This document shows positions 26,800-35,449 of a DNA stretch of 64,000 nucleotides, one piece after another. The first letter of the stretch is position 1. Each line of letters begins with the position of its first letter. The notes under the pieces were generated by a model, which saw nothing but the letters and a program-made list of their open reading frames with translations, made no database searches and was not told the DNA's origin. The stretch is taken from positions 20,936-84,935 of the forward strand of contig JAFZDQ010000127.1 of the NCBI GenBank assembly GCA_017561085.1, in the 5' to 3' direction. A program made the position numbers and the translations under genes. This DNA is from Lachnospiraceae bacterium (GTDB lineage Bacteria; Bacillota; Clostridia; Lachnospirales; Lachnospiraceae).

Positions 26800-26973
26800 A
26801 TGATACCTAAAGACCCGGTAATGCTTCTTAGCTTTTTAAACCTGAAACTGCGTGATTATTACAGTGATTTGGATAAACTTTGTGATGATCTGGATATCGA
26901 AAAAGATACCATTACAGATAAAATGAAGAGTATTGGATATACTTATGATGAAGAGCGTAATCAGTTTATTTAG
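26800..26973 (+). CDS. DUF4250 domain-containing protein
   Basis: A 57-aa cytoplasmic protein starting MIPKDPVMLLSFLNLKLRDY, the conserved opening of DUF4250. Two helical segments and the closing YTYDEERNQFI are also typical. The ATG at 26800 follows GAGTGAGGACCAC. The family is widespread in Clostridia and Lachnospiraceae and has no known role. It stands alone between the XRE gene and a terminator. Confidence 0.85.
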   Translation: MIPKDPVMLLSFLNLKLRDYYSDLDKLCDDLDIEKDTITDKMKSIGYTYDEERNQFI

Positions 26974-27017
26974 AAAGAAATAAGCATAAAATAAGCAAAA
27001 ATAAGCATAATAGGAAA

Positions 27018-27052
27018 GAAGTCTGCATAAAATTTGCGGACTTCTTTTGTTT
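27018..27052 (+). terminator. Intrinsic terminator after DUF4250
   Basis: GAAGTCTGC (27018-27026) / GCGGACTTC (27036-27044) with one G-U pair, then TTTTGTTTC. Just upstream are short AT-rich repeats of ATAAGCATAA. Confidence 0.85.
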
Positions 27053-27107
27053 CATTCACAGTCGCACAATTCAATTAATTTTCAGTTCATTTTTCATGGG
27101 AAATTGA

Positions 27108-27136
27108 TTGAAGAAGTGCGCAAAATAAGCTATACT
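27108..27136 (+). promoter_or_regulatory. Predicted promoter of the carboxypeptidase gene
   Basis: TTGAAG (27108-27113), 17-bp spacer, TATACT (27131-27136). Confidence 0.6.
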
Positions 27137-27188
27137 AAATGAGGATATGAATTGTTTGCATCTGTATGGGATGCAAAAGGAGTAACTT

Positions 27189-28415
27189 GTGAGCGAATGG
27201 CAGTTTGACGAGAAAGAATTGAAAGAGCGCAGGACACAGCGCATCAGGGAAATGCAAAAAAGAAAGCATCGTCAGATGCTTTTCAGAAGATATAGTAAAC
27301 GGATTATTTGTTTGGCAATTGCCGTATTTTTCTTCGGTACAGCAGGAGTTGTCGGCGGCAAAGCAATGGTGAAAGCCTTTCACGCAACCCCCAAGGAAGA
27401 AGAGATGGCAGAGCATAATGAGCACGCCGAAACAGCAGGCATCGAGGAAGAAGCCGTTACCACAGCCGGGAGTGTTTCCGCGGAAGAGAGTATTTCCGCC
27501 CAAGGAAGTGTTTCTACGGAAGAGATTGTAGCCAAGGTACCGGAAAATACCGCCTCCGATCCGACAGAACCGCCCCAAATTTTTGAAGCGGTAATGAGTG
27601 AAAACCCGGGACAAATGAGTGACGAGATTATCAGCAGTTATGCAGTTTTTATAGACCTTGACCGGAAGGAAATCCTGACAGAACGTGAATCCGATGCGGT
27701 AATCAGCCCGGCGTCCATGACGAAGGTTCTGACCCTGTTAGTGGCGGCAGAGGCTTTAGAAGAAAGTGACTTGGATGATACCTTTACCATGACATTGGAT
27801 ATTACTGATTACAGTTTCCAAAATGACTGCAGTAATGTAGGATTTTTGGAAAATGAAATCATTCCTGTGAAAGACTTGCTTTACGGAACCATCTTACCGT
27901 CAGGCGGTGATGCTGCCGTAGGACTTGCTACTTATGTGGCAGGCAGTCATGAAGCGTTTGTAGAGATGATGAATGAAAAAGTGGCCCAAATGGGACTTAG
28001 TGATACGGCACATTTTACCAACTGTGTGGGTTTGTATGACGAGGAGCATCATTGTACGGTTTATGATATGGCCATGATTATGGCAGCAGCACTTGAAAAT
28101 GAACTTTGCAGGGAAGTACTTTCTGCTAAGAAATATACCACCACGCCCACAACAGAGCATCCGGAAGGAATTACCATTTCCAACTGGTTTTTGAGAAGGA
28201 TTGAGGACAAGGATACCGGCGGGGAAGTGATTTGTGCCAAAACCGGTTTTGTCAACGAATCGGGAAGCTGTGCGGTAAGCTATGGTGTGGATACAAGCGG
28301 CAGACAGTATATTTGTGCGACCGCGGATTCTACCAGCTCCTGGAGATGTATTTATGATCATGTAGCATTATATAAAGCTTATGCTGAGGAATCCGAGGTA
28401 GAGGATGAGGACTAA
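27189..28415 (+). CDS. D-alanyl-D-alanine carboxypeptidase (S11, DacF-like)
   Basis: A 408-aa penicillin-binding protein that trims the terminal D-Ala of peptidoglycan stem peptides. It starts at GTG 27189 after AAAAGGAG. A basic tail and one hydrophobic helix (about residues 38-60) anchor it as a type II membrane protein. A Ser/Glu-rich linker with a repeated SVSAEE/SISAQG/SVSTEE unit (about 95-115) precedes the S11 domain. The active-site motifs are SMTK 176-179 and KTG 351-353. The middle motif reads SGG (238-240) followed by D where SxN is standard, a variation that may be tolerated. A polysaccharide deacetylase follows, so this is a cell-wall pair. Confidence 0.9.
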   Translation: MSEWQFDEKELKERRTQRIREMQKRKHRQMLFRRYSKRIICLAIAVFFFGTAGVVGGKAMVKAFHATPKEEEMAEHNEHAETAGIEEEAVTTAGSVSAEESISAQGSVSTEEIVAKVPENTASDPTEPPQIFEAVMSENPGQMSDEIISSYAVFIDLDRKEILTERESDAVISPASMTKVLTLLVAAEALEESDLDDTFTMTLDITDYSFQNDCSNVGFLENEIIPVKDLLYGTILPSGGDAAVGLATYVAGSHEAFVEMMNEKVAQMGLSDTAHFTNCVGLYDEEHHCTVYDMAMIMAAALENELCREVLSAKKYTTTPTTEHPEGITISNWFLRRIEDKDTGGEVICAKTGFVNESGSCAVSYGVDTSGRQYICATADSTSSWRCIYDHVALYKAYAEESEVEDED

Positions 28416-28461
28416 GCCCCCTGTTTACTGCATATATTTTACTTAAAAACAGATGCGGGGC
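28416..28461 (+). promoter_or_regulatory. Hairpin overlapping the deacetylase ribosome site
   Basis: GCCCC (28416-28420) with GGGGC (28457-28461) and CTGTTT (28421-28426) with AAACAG (28447-28452) form a bulged stem. The right arm abuts AGGAAA, ahead of ATG 28468. It may reduce translation or act as a weak terminator; no T run follows. Confidence 0.45.
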
Positions 28462-28467
28462 AGGAAA

Positions 28468-29148
28468 ATGAAATTATGGAAACGGATAAGAGCCTGTGTG
28501 TTATTACTTTTTTTACTCACAGGCTTTTGTTTTTTGTGGAAGGAAGAACCGGCGGCTCTGGCGGCGATTGGGAAGGTGGCCGATATGGAAGAAGGGAAAA
28601 AGATTGCCCTTACCTTTGATGACGGGCCCCATCCTTTTTATACGGGGCAACTGATAAAAGGTCTTGAAAAAAGAGGAGTCCGGGCGACCTTTTTTATCAC
28701 CGGCGCCAATGCAGATGCGCATCCGGAGCTGGTGAAGGAACTTGATGAAAAAGGGCACCTGATAGGTAATCATACCTATTCCCACACGCAGTTAAACAGC
28801 AAAAACGCGGAAGCATTCAAACAGGAAATCCTAAAAACCAATGAAGTAATCAAAGCCCAGACAGGGGAGGAAATTATTTATGTAAGGCCTCCCTACGGCA
28901 GCTGGAACAAGGAATTTGAAAAGGAACTGAATATGTTTCCGGTTTTCTGGACCATAGACCCCTTGGACTGGTGCAGCAGTGATGTCAACGCCATTGTGAA
29001 GCGGGTGACCACCAAGGTTAGGGACAATGATATCATTCTGATGCATGACCAGTACAAAACAAGCGTAACGGCCGCCCTCAAGATTGTAGACAAATTGCAG
29101 GAAGAGGGCTACGAATTTGTAACCGTGGAAGAATTATTGCTTGACTGA
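28468..29148 (+). CDS. Polysaccharide deacetylase (NodB/PgdA-type)
   Basis: The 226-aa secreted or membrane-anchored enzyme starts at ATG 28468 after GGGGCAGGAAA. Residues 7-25 form a signal or anchor helix. The NodB domain has LTFDDGPHP (metal Asp), NHTYSH (metal His pair), RPPYGSWN, and LMHDQ near the end, which are the five catalytic blocks of carbohydrate esterase 4. It removes N-acetyl groups, most likely from peptidoglycan GlcNAc or MurNAc given the carboxypeptidase directly upstream; chitin or spore cortex are alternatives. Confidence 0.9.
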   Translation: MKLWKRIRACVLLLFLLTGFCFLWKEEPAALAAIGKVADMEEGKKIALTFDDGPHPFYTGQLIKGLEKRGVRATFFITGANADAHPELVKELDEKGHLIGNHTYSHTQLNSKNAEAFKQEILKTNEVIKAQTGEEIIYVRPPYGSWNKEFEKELNMFPVFWTIDPLDWCSSDVNAIVKRVTTKVRDNDIILMHDQYKTSVTAALKIVDKLQEEGYEFVTVEELLLD

Positions 29149-29166
29149 AAGAATTTGAAAAATTCC

Positions 29167-29195
29167 TTGGCGGTAGCGGAAACTTAGGATATAAT
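29167..29195 (+). promoter_or_regulatory. Predicted promoter of rarA
   Basis: TTGGCG (29167-29172), 17-bp spacer, TATAAT (29190-29195). Confidence 0.6.
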
Positions 29196-29231
29196 ATAAA
29201 CTGATATTTTATGAGCAAATGAGGAAATACC

Positions 29232-30572
29232 ATGGATTTATTTGAATATATGCGCGCTACCAATATGGAGAAGGAATCTCCCCTGGCAGCCCGCCTTCGT
29301 CCCACGACCTTAGAGGAAGTGGTCGGACAACAGCATATTATCGGAAAGGATAAACTGCTTTACCGTGCTATTAAAGCGGATAAATTAAGTTCCCTGATTT
29401 TTTACGGACCTCCCGGAACCGGCAAAACGACACTTGCCAAGGTAATTGCCAACACCACCAGTGCGGAATTCACTCAGATTAACGCCACCGTAGCCGGCAA
29501 AAAGGATATGGAGGAAGTGGTGAACAAGGCAAAGAATACCCAGGGAATGTATGGGAAGAAAACCATTTTGTTTATAGACGAAATTCATCGTTTTAATAAG
29601 GGGCAGCAGGATTATTTGTTACCCTTTGTGGAAGACGGAACCATTATCCTGATTGGTGCAACTACCGAAAATCCTTATTTTGAGGTAAACAGCGCGCTGA
29701 TTTCCCGTTCCATTATTTTTGAGCTAAAGCCCATTGAAAAGGAAGATATCAAGACCCTGATTCAAAGAGCGGTTTATGATACGGAAAAAGGCATGGGCGC
29801 TTATGATGCCGTGATAGAAGAGGATGCCCTGGAGTTTTTGGCGGAATTATCCGGCGGTGATGCCCGTCATGCATTAAATGCGGTAGAACTGGGCGTTATG
29901 ACCACGAACCGCAGTGAAGACGGCAAGATACATATTACCCTGGAGGTTGCCCAAGAGTGTATTCAAAAGAGAACTGTCCGTTATGACAAAACAGGGGACA
30001 ATCATTATGATACGATTTCCGCGTTTATTAAAAGTATGCGTGGCTCCGACCCGGACGGCGCGGTTTATTATCTTGCAAGGATGCTTTATGCAGGAGAAAG
30101 TGTGACCTTTATCGCAAGAAGAATTATGATTCATGCGGCGGAGGATGTGGGGATTGCTGACCCTATGGCCCTTCAGGTGGCTGTCAGTGCTTCTTTGGCG
30201 GTAGAGAGAGTCGGTATGCCGGAAGCCCAGATTATTTTGGCAGAAGCGGCTATGTATGTGGCTTGTGCGCCTAAGAGTAATGCCTGTGTTTGCGCAATCG
30301 GAGATGCCATGAAGACAGTGGAAGAGACCGGAAATCTGCCCATACCCAGTCATTTGCAGGATGCCCATTATAAGGGAGCGGCGAAGCTTGGTCACGGAAC
30401 CGGGTATAAATATCCCCATGATTATCCGGGCAATTATGTACACCAGCAGTACTTACCTTATGAATTGACCGGCAGGGAATTTTACCGTCCTTCCGGAAAC
30501 GGTCATGAACAGAAGGTGCGGGAGCATTTCCGAAAAATCAAAAGTGAAGCTAAAGGAATAACGAAAGAATGA
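29232..30572 (+). CDS. rarA: Replication-associated recombination protein A (RarA/MgsA)
   Basis: This 446-aa AAA+ ATPase acts at stalled replication forks. Walker A GPPGTGKT is at residues 59-66, Walker B ILFIDEIHRFNK near 115, the sensor TTENPYFEVN near 140, and the C-terminal tetramerisation domain (GDNHYDTISAFIKSMRGSDPD, then YKYPHDYPGNYVHQQYLP) is complete. The start follows GAGGAAATACC. Its last four bases (ATGA) overlap the start of the DUF5722 gene, giving translational coupling. Confidence 0.95.
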   Translation: MDLFEYMRATNMEKESPLAARLRPTTLEEVVGQQHIIGKDKLLYRAIKADKLSSLIFYGPPGTGKTTLAKVIANTTSAEFTQINATVAGKKDMEEVVNKAKNTQGMYGKKTILFIDEIHRFNKGQQDYLLPFVEDGTIILIGATTENPYFEVNSALISRSIIFELKPIEKEDIKTLIQRAVYDTEKGMGAYDAVIEEDALEFLAELSGGDARHALNAVELGVMTTNRSEDGKIHITLEVAQECIQKRTVRYDKTGDNHYDTISAFIKSMRGSDPDGAVYYLARMLYAGESVTFIARRIMIHAAEDVGIADPMALQVAVSASLAVERVGMPEAQIILAEAAMYVACAPKSNACVCAIGDAMKTVEETGNLPIPSHLQDAHYKGAAKLGHGTGYKYPHDYPGNYVHQQYLPYELTGREFYRPSGNGHEQKVREHFRKIKSEAKGITKE

Positions 30573-32530
30573 ATATAGATTTGGAAATGATAGAGTTGGA
30601 GCCTGTCGGAAGCGAGACAGATAAAACAGGCAAAAGGAAAAAGAAACGGAGACGCCGTAAGCGGAGACTCGCGAAAAACGGAAATAAAGTAGTCGCAGGA
30701 GGCAAATCAGCCGCAGGAGGCAGGAAGAAGAAAAGAGGTATCGGTACGATTCTTCTTCGCATCTTTTTACTGTTGCTTCTTTTAGGAGGAATTGTTGGCG
30801 GTGTATTGTTCTTTTTGCATAGAAGTGACAAAGCGCAGAAGGAAGCGGCTGCCATGGAGCAGATTCAGGCACCGGTTAAGGAAGAAACGGTAGTCGAGAA
30901 AGAACCGGAGGTTTTACCGGATATCAGTTCCGCCGTTTTGGGACATATCGTGACTGCCGGAGAAATGGTGGACAAGGTTTATAAGCAAAGACCTCCCAGT
31001 GTAGATTTGACGGAAGCGGAAGCTGCAGAGTTCGGTGACATCACTTCCTGTGTGATAGAGGATGGCAGCAGGGTGTCCGTAACCATGGAAGTAGACGGAC
31101 TTCCGGTTAGTGATGATAAGTTTTATTATTTGTTTGATATGAATACTTATGAAACCACACTTGAGGGCAAAGAGCCTTTGGACAAGGTTTATAAGGACCG
31201 GGTGATGACCTTTTCGGCACCGCTTAATTACAACAGCTCAAGCAGCAGATTGTTTAAGAAATTTACGGTTGCCATCAAGAAGGATGATAAGTATATCCGT
31301 GTTTGCCGGCCTCATTTTATTACCAACCCTGAGGCAATTGCCAGGTATTCATCCTATCAGACCCCTGCTTCTAAGAAAGGACTCTTGGTAGATCCGAATA
31401 AGCTGCGGGGAAGTGAACTGGATGACTTGGGTGTGAAGCAGGCAGCTTATAATATTCCTCTTGGCAGACTACTGGGACCTACTTCTAATCCGGCTTGGCC
31501 TACCATTCATTATACTTATAATGGACGGACTTATACCATCAACGGCCAGGTGGTAGCGGAATATGACCTGATTTTCGGTACATTGACGAATAAGGGAATT
31601 TGTACCACTGCGATTATTTTGAATAATTTCTCGGGATATACCCAATTGATTCATCCCCAATCCAGAAGCGGAAGCACGGCACCTTATGCCATGTTTAATG
31701 CTACTGACAGTGATGGTGTAGAGATTATTGCAGCGCTTGGTACCTTCCTGGCTGAGCGTTATTCAAGTAATGCCCACGGAAAGGTTTCCAACTGGATTAT
31801 TGCCAATGAAATCAATGCTCGTAAGGAATGGAACTATATGGCCCATACGGATGTAAATACTTATGTGGACGAGTATGCAAAGAGCTTCCGTGTATTTTAT
31901 AATGCAATCAAGAGCGTGAATGCGGCAGCAAGAGTTTATATGCCCATCGACCAGCAGTGGGACAGAAACTTAAAGAACAATCCCAATTATGACGGTCGGG
32001 ATGTAATTGACGTATTTAACAGAACCATTTCCATGAGAGGAAATATTGACTGGGGATTGGCCCAGCATCCTTATAACGTGCCCCTTTACGAAACCAGAAT
32101 CTGGAAGGGCACGAAATATGTAAATAACAGTGTCAGCACCTCCATGATTACCATGGACAATATCAGTGTACTGACCAACTATATGCAGCAGGAATCTCTT
32201 TTAAGTCCTGCAGGTGGGGTGAGAAGTATTCTGTTAAGTGAACAGGGATACAGCTCTACAGCAGGGGAAGCGGTGCAGGCTGCGGCCTTTGCCTATGCAT
32301 ATTACAAGACCGAGAATAATCCTCATATTGACGGCTTCTTACTGAACCGTCAGACGGATGCGCCGGAAGAGGTGGCCCAGGGACTTGCTTTTGGTCTGAA
32401 TCACTCAAACGGAGCACACAAGTATATCTACAATGTATTTAAATATATTGATACGCCCCAGCATGCGGATTACACCAATTTCGCCAAGGATATCATCGGA
32501 ATATCCAGATGGAGCCAGATTATGGATTAG
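30569..32530 (+). CDS. Membrane-anchored DUF5722 glycoside-hydrolase-like protein
   Basis: A 653-aa protein. The first 57 residues are extremely basic (KRKKKRRRRKRR near 22-33), a single helix at about 59-83 crosses the membrane, and an outer part follows. The last 400 residues match DUF5722, a TIM-barrel family with glycosidase-like signatures: SNWIIANEINAR (candidate acid/base Glu in NE) and ILLSEQGYSS (candidate nucleophile Glu). The barrel suggests action on a cell-surface or host polysaccharide, but no substrate is known. It overlaps rarA by 4 bp. The poly-basic tail could contact nucleic acid or lipid head groups. A strong terminator follows. Confidence 0.82.
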   Translation: MNIDLEMIELEPVGSETDKTGKRKKKRRRRKRRLAKNGNKVVAGGKSAAGGRKKKRGIGTILLRIFLLLLLLGGIVGGVLFFLHRSDKAQKEAAAMEQIQAPVKEETVVEKEPEVLPDISSAVLGHIVTAGEMVDKVYKQRPPSVDLTEAEAAEFGDITSCVIEDGSRVSVTMEVDGLPVSDDKFYYLFDMNTYETTLEGKEPLDKVYKDRVMTFSAPLNYNSSSSRLFKKFTVAIKKDDKYIRVCRPHFITNPEAIARYSSYQTPASKKGLLVDPNKLRGSELDDLGVKQAAYNIPLGRLLGPTSNPAWPTIHYTYNGRTYTINGQVVAEYDLIFGTLTNKGICTTAIILNNFSGYTQLIHPQSRSGSTAPYAMFNATDSDGVEIIAALGTFLAERYSSNAHGKVSNWIIANEINARKEWNYMAHTDVNTYVDEYAKSFRVFYNAIKSVNAAARVYMPIDQQWDRNLKNNPNYDGRDVIDVFNRTISMRGNIDWGLAQHPYNVPLYETRIWKGTKYVNNSVSTSMITMDNISVLTNYMQQESLLSPAGGVRSILLSEQGYSSTAGEAVQAAAFAYAYYKTENNPHIDGFLLNRQTDAPEEVAQGLAFGLNHSNGAHKYIYNVFKYIDTPQHADYTNFAKDIIGISRWSQIMD

Positions 32531-32574
32531 TCGTATATGTGATGAGATATTAGATTAGACACCGGAAAATGAAG

Positions 32575-32637
32575 GGAACATAATATTTTTCCGCAGGATA
32601 AGCCTGTCGGGAAACATTATGTTCCTTTATTATTTAT
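32575..32637. terminator. Terminator after the DUF5722 gene
   Basis: GGAACATAAT (32575-32584) pairs with ATTATGTTCC (32616-32625), with inner TCCGCAGG/CCTGTCGGGA pairing, then TTTATTATTT. It faces the leftward DUF4364 gene and may serve both directions. Confidence 0.8.
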
Positions 32638-32673
32638 GATTTTTTGCAATTTGTGGTGGTTGTCCCAACAAAC

Positions 32674-32724
32674 AACTTTGACGGTACTTTGAAGTTGATT
32701 TGATATAACTTTGACAGTTCTTTG
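32674..32724. repeat. 18-bp imperfect direct repeat
   Basis: AACTTTGACGGTACTTTG (32674-32691) and AACTTTGACAGTTCTTTG (32707-32724) lie just downstream of the DUF4364 stop. No function is evident. Confidence 0.5.
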
Positions 32725-32728
32725 CTAT

Positions 32729-33241
32729 TTAAAACAGCTGGCTGATAATATACTGATAAATTTCCTGATTCTTTTCCTGCCAGTTGTCACAAATAGAAAT
32801 GGCGGTTTCCTCTACGGGAACGGAGATAGTAATATCAATCAGGTTGATACCTTTGTCCTTGGCCACCAGATGGGCTTCGTACTCACCGGAGGTGGATTTG
32901 TAATAATCAGACAAAATGGACACCTCGTTACGGAGCGTGATTTCGTTTGCTCTAAAGTAATCGTCGATATCCTGTTTGATAGAATTGCTGATATCGTTGA
33001 TAAAAAATTGCAGGGTCTGCACGCCATCCTTGGTAGCAAACAGATGGGTTCTGTTCCGGATGGTTTGTGTGGTGATAAGACCGGCGTCCGTCAGTTCACC
33101 GAAAACCTGCTGAAGGGTCATAAAACCGGTATATTCACGCTCTAAGATAAAGTCACTGATTTGTGCCTTGGTTAAGGGAAAATCAACTCTGTCGAGCATA
33201 TATAAAACGATCAGTTTATAAAGTGTTAAAGGATCCTGCAT
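32729..33241 (-). CDS. DUF4364 winged-helix protein
   Basis: A 170-aa cytoplasmic protein whose first 75 residues read as a winged helix (LYKLIVLYMLDRVDFPLTKAQISDFIL, then TGFMTLQQVFGELTDAGLIT), like PadR/ArsR folds, followed by a beta-rich C-terminal half. This is the DUF4364 pattern of Clostridia; the role is unknown but DNA binding is plausible. AAGGAAATTTTC precedes the ATG, inside the end of the radical SAM gene, which it overlaps by 26 bp. It is the last gene of the leftward cluster that begins with argG. Confidence 0.82.
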   Translation of the reverse strand: MQDPLTLYKLIVLYMLDRVDFPLTKAQISDFILEREYTGFMTLQQVFGELTDAGLITTQTIRNRTHLFATKDGVQTLQFFINDISNSIKQDIDDYFRANEITLRNEVSILSDYYKSTSGEYEAHLVAKDKGINLIDITISVPVEETAISICDNWQEKNQEIYQYIISQLF

Positions 33242-34286
33242 GAAAATTTCCTTTCCATTGTTTGCCCTGATAAGCAGAGCGTTGTTTCATTTTTGCGTGC
33301 AAGGTGTTGAGTACGTCCCGCTTGTTACCGCTCCATAAAGGAGCGATTAAAAGCTTCTTCGGTGCATCGCCGGTAATCCGGTGAAGCACTATATCGGGAC
33401 GAATGTGTTCAATACATGTAATAAGCATATCCAGATATTCATCACGGGTTTGAAAGGAGATGCGTTCTGCAGCATGCTCCTGATAATAGGCAGCCAACTC
33501 CGTGTTTTTTAGTATATGTAATAATTGCAATTTCACACCGGCCACTTTTTGATTGTTCAGATAAGTGACGGATGCAAGCATATCTTCCTTTGTTTCACCA
33601 GGCAGTCCCAGAATCAGATGGACGATAACGGGAATGCCGATAGCGTCCAGATTTTCCAGCGCCTGTTCAAAACAGGAGAGAGGGTAGCCTCTTCTGATGA
33701 ACCGGGCGGTGCTTTCATGAATGGTTTGTAAGCCAAGTTCAATCCAGATGAATTTTTCGGGAAACTCGCATTTTAATGTCTGTAAAAGAGAAAGTACCTC
33801 CTTAGGCAGACAGTCCGGTCTTGTGGCGATGGAAATGCCTGCCACAAAGTCTACCGATAAAGCAGCCCGATACACACTTTCCAAATATTCTACGGGGCCG
33901 TAAGTGCCCGTATATGCCTGAAAATAGGCAATGAATTTGTTCCCTGTCTGCTTCTGTGCCAGTCTTTCACGTCCTGCTAGAAGTGCATCCCTGATTTGCT
34001 CCGGAGAGGTAAGTCTTTCGGCAAAATCACCGCTTCCGCCTTCGCTGCAAAAGATACATCCGCCGTGAGAAATAGTGCCATCCCGGTTGGGGCAGGTGAA
34101 GCCTGCGTCCAAGGAGATTTTGTACAACTTTTCGTTGAAAGTATTTTTACAATAAGAATCTAAAGAGTAGTAGGGTTTCCCAAGCCAAAGTGGTGAAGGA
34201 AACTTTGCTGAATGAGAGAAGTCCGGCATCCCGGCAGAGGATACCGGCTCTGATAAATTCGTGCAATTATTGTTAGTGGAATTCAT
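33216..34286 (-). CDS. TIGR01212 (YhcC-like) radical SAM protein
   Basis: The 356-aa product has the unusual Fe-S cluster motif of this family, CPNRDGTISHGGCIFC near residues 64-79 (C-x12-C-x2-C), then the radical SAM barrel with GLQTIHESTARFIRRGY and LILGLPGETKEDML. The reaction of the family is unknown; RNA or cofactor modification has been suggested. The N-terminal 30 residues vary and the true start may lie at Met20. It sits 11 bases after the malic enzyme stop and overlaps DUF4364. Confidence 0.87.
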   Translation of the reverse strand: MNSTNNNCTNLSEPVSSAGMPDFSHSAKFPSPLWLGKPYYSLDSYCKNTFNEKLYKISLDAGFTCPNRDGTISHGGCIFCSEGGSGDFAERLTSPEQIRDALLAGRERLAQKQTGNKFIAYFQAYTGTYGPVEYLESVYRAALSVDFVAGISIATRPDCLPKEVLSLLQTLKCEFPEKFIWIELGLQTIHESTARFIRRGYPLSCFEQALENLDAIGIPVIVHLILGLPGETKEDMLASVTYLNNQKVAGVKLQLLHILKNTELAAYYQEHAAERISFQTRDEYLDMLITCIEHIRPDIVLHRITGDAPKKLLIAPLWSGNKRDVLNTLHAKMKQRSAYQGKQWKGNFHAGSFNTL

Positions 34287-34297
34287 AGATAGTTCTT

Positions 34298-35449
34298 TTA
34301 TTTAATATTGGATTTAACAGCTTCGGCAACAACCTCTGCAACTACAGGGTTAAATGCCTCAGGCATGATGTTATCTTCGTTTAAGTCCGCGTTGGAAACA
34401 AGAGAAGCAATGGCTTTCGCTGCTGCAAGCTTCATTTCTTCGGTAATTTGGGTAGCGCGACCTTCCAGAGCCCCCTTAAAGATACCGGGGAAAGCAACTA
34501 CATTATTAACCTGGTTGGGGAAATCGCTTCTTCCCGTACCTACAACCTTTGCACCTGCCGCTTTGGCAAGGTCAGGCATAATTTCAGGAACAGGGTTTGC
34601 CATGGCAAAGAGGATGGCATCCTTGTTCATGGAAGATACCATTTCGCTGCTTACGATACCGGGGGCGGAAACGCCAACGAAAATATCGGCACCTTTCATG
34701 GCATCTGCAAGTAAGCCGTTTTCCTGATTAGGATTGGTAATCTGTGCCATTTTCTCCTGCATCCAGTTAAGACCTTCCGTAGTGCGGGAAATGATACCCA
34801 CTTTGTCACACATAATGACATTGGTAAAACCGTAGGAGAGCAGAAGTTTGGTGATGGCAACACCGGCACTTCCTGCACCGTTTACAACGACCTTACAGTT
34901 TTCTTTTTCTTTACCCACAACCTTCAGGGCATTGATGATGCCTGCAAGTACCACGATAGCGGTACCGTGCTGGTCGTCATGAAATACAGGGATGTCCAGT
35001 GTGGCTTTTAAACGTTCTTCGATTTCAAAGCAACGGGGCGCGCTGATATCCTCTAAGTTAATACCGCCAAAGCCCGGTGCCAGATAGGTTACGGCTTTGA
35101 TGATTTCTTCCGTATCCTGGGTGTCCAAACAAATGGGCACTGCATTTACACCGCCGAATTCCTTAAATAAGACAGCCTTTCCTTCCATAACGGGCATAGC
35201 AGCGTAAGGACCGATATTACCAAGCCCAAGAACCGCACTTCCGTCAGAAACAACGGCAACGGTATTGGCCTTCATGGTGTAGGTATAAGCTGCTTCTTTA
35301 TCTTCGGCAATGACCTTGCAGGGCTCTGCAACGCCGGGGGTATAGGCAAGGGATAAATCTTCTCTTGATTTAACGGGAGATTTGGAAACGGTTTCCAATT
35401 TGCCGTTCCATTTTTCATGAAGCATCAGTGCTTTTTCATTGGTTGTCAT
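34298..35449 (-). CDS. NAD(P)-dependent malic enzyme
   Basis: This 383-aa enzyme oxidatively decarboxylates malate to pyruvate. The start at 35449 is chosen because AAGGAGAAATTCAAA precedes it; the frame stays open further upstream without a site. The catalytic domain has SLAYTPGVAEPCK (Tyr acid), a PVMEGKAVLFKEFGGVNAVPI block and the metal-binding DDQHGTAI; the NAD domain has VVNGAGSAGVAITKLL. Length fits the short bacterial type with no transacetylase domain. Its start overlaps the end of the LytTR gene by 14 bp. Confidence 0.93.
   Translation of the reverse strand: MTTNEKALMLHEKWNGKLETVSKSPVKSREDLSLAYTPGVAEPCKVIAEDKEAAYTYTMKANTVAVVSDGSAVLGLGNIGPYAAMPVMEGKAVLFKEFGGVNAVPICLDTQDTEEIIKAVTYLAPGFGGINLEDISAPRCFEIEERLKATLDIPVFHDDQHGTAIVVLAGIINALKVVGKEKENCKVVVNGAGSAGVAITKLLLSYGFTNVIMCDKVGIISRTTEGLNWMQEKMAQITNPNQENGLLADAMKGADIFVGVSAPGIVSSEMVSSMNKDAILFAMANPVPEIMPDLAKAAGAKVVGTGRSDFPNQVNNVVAFPGIFKGALEGRATQITEEMKLAAAKAIASLVSNADLNEDNIMPEAFNPVVAEVVAEAVKSNIK

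Noticed and set aside
29874-30443. Long open frame antisense to rarA
   Set aside because: Overlaps the conserved rarA frame entirely; composition is that of a shadow frame.
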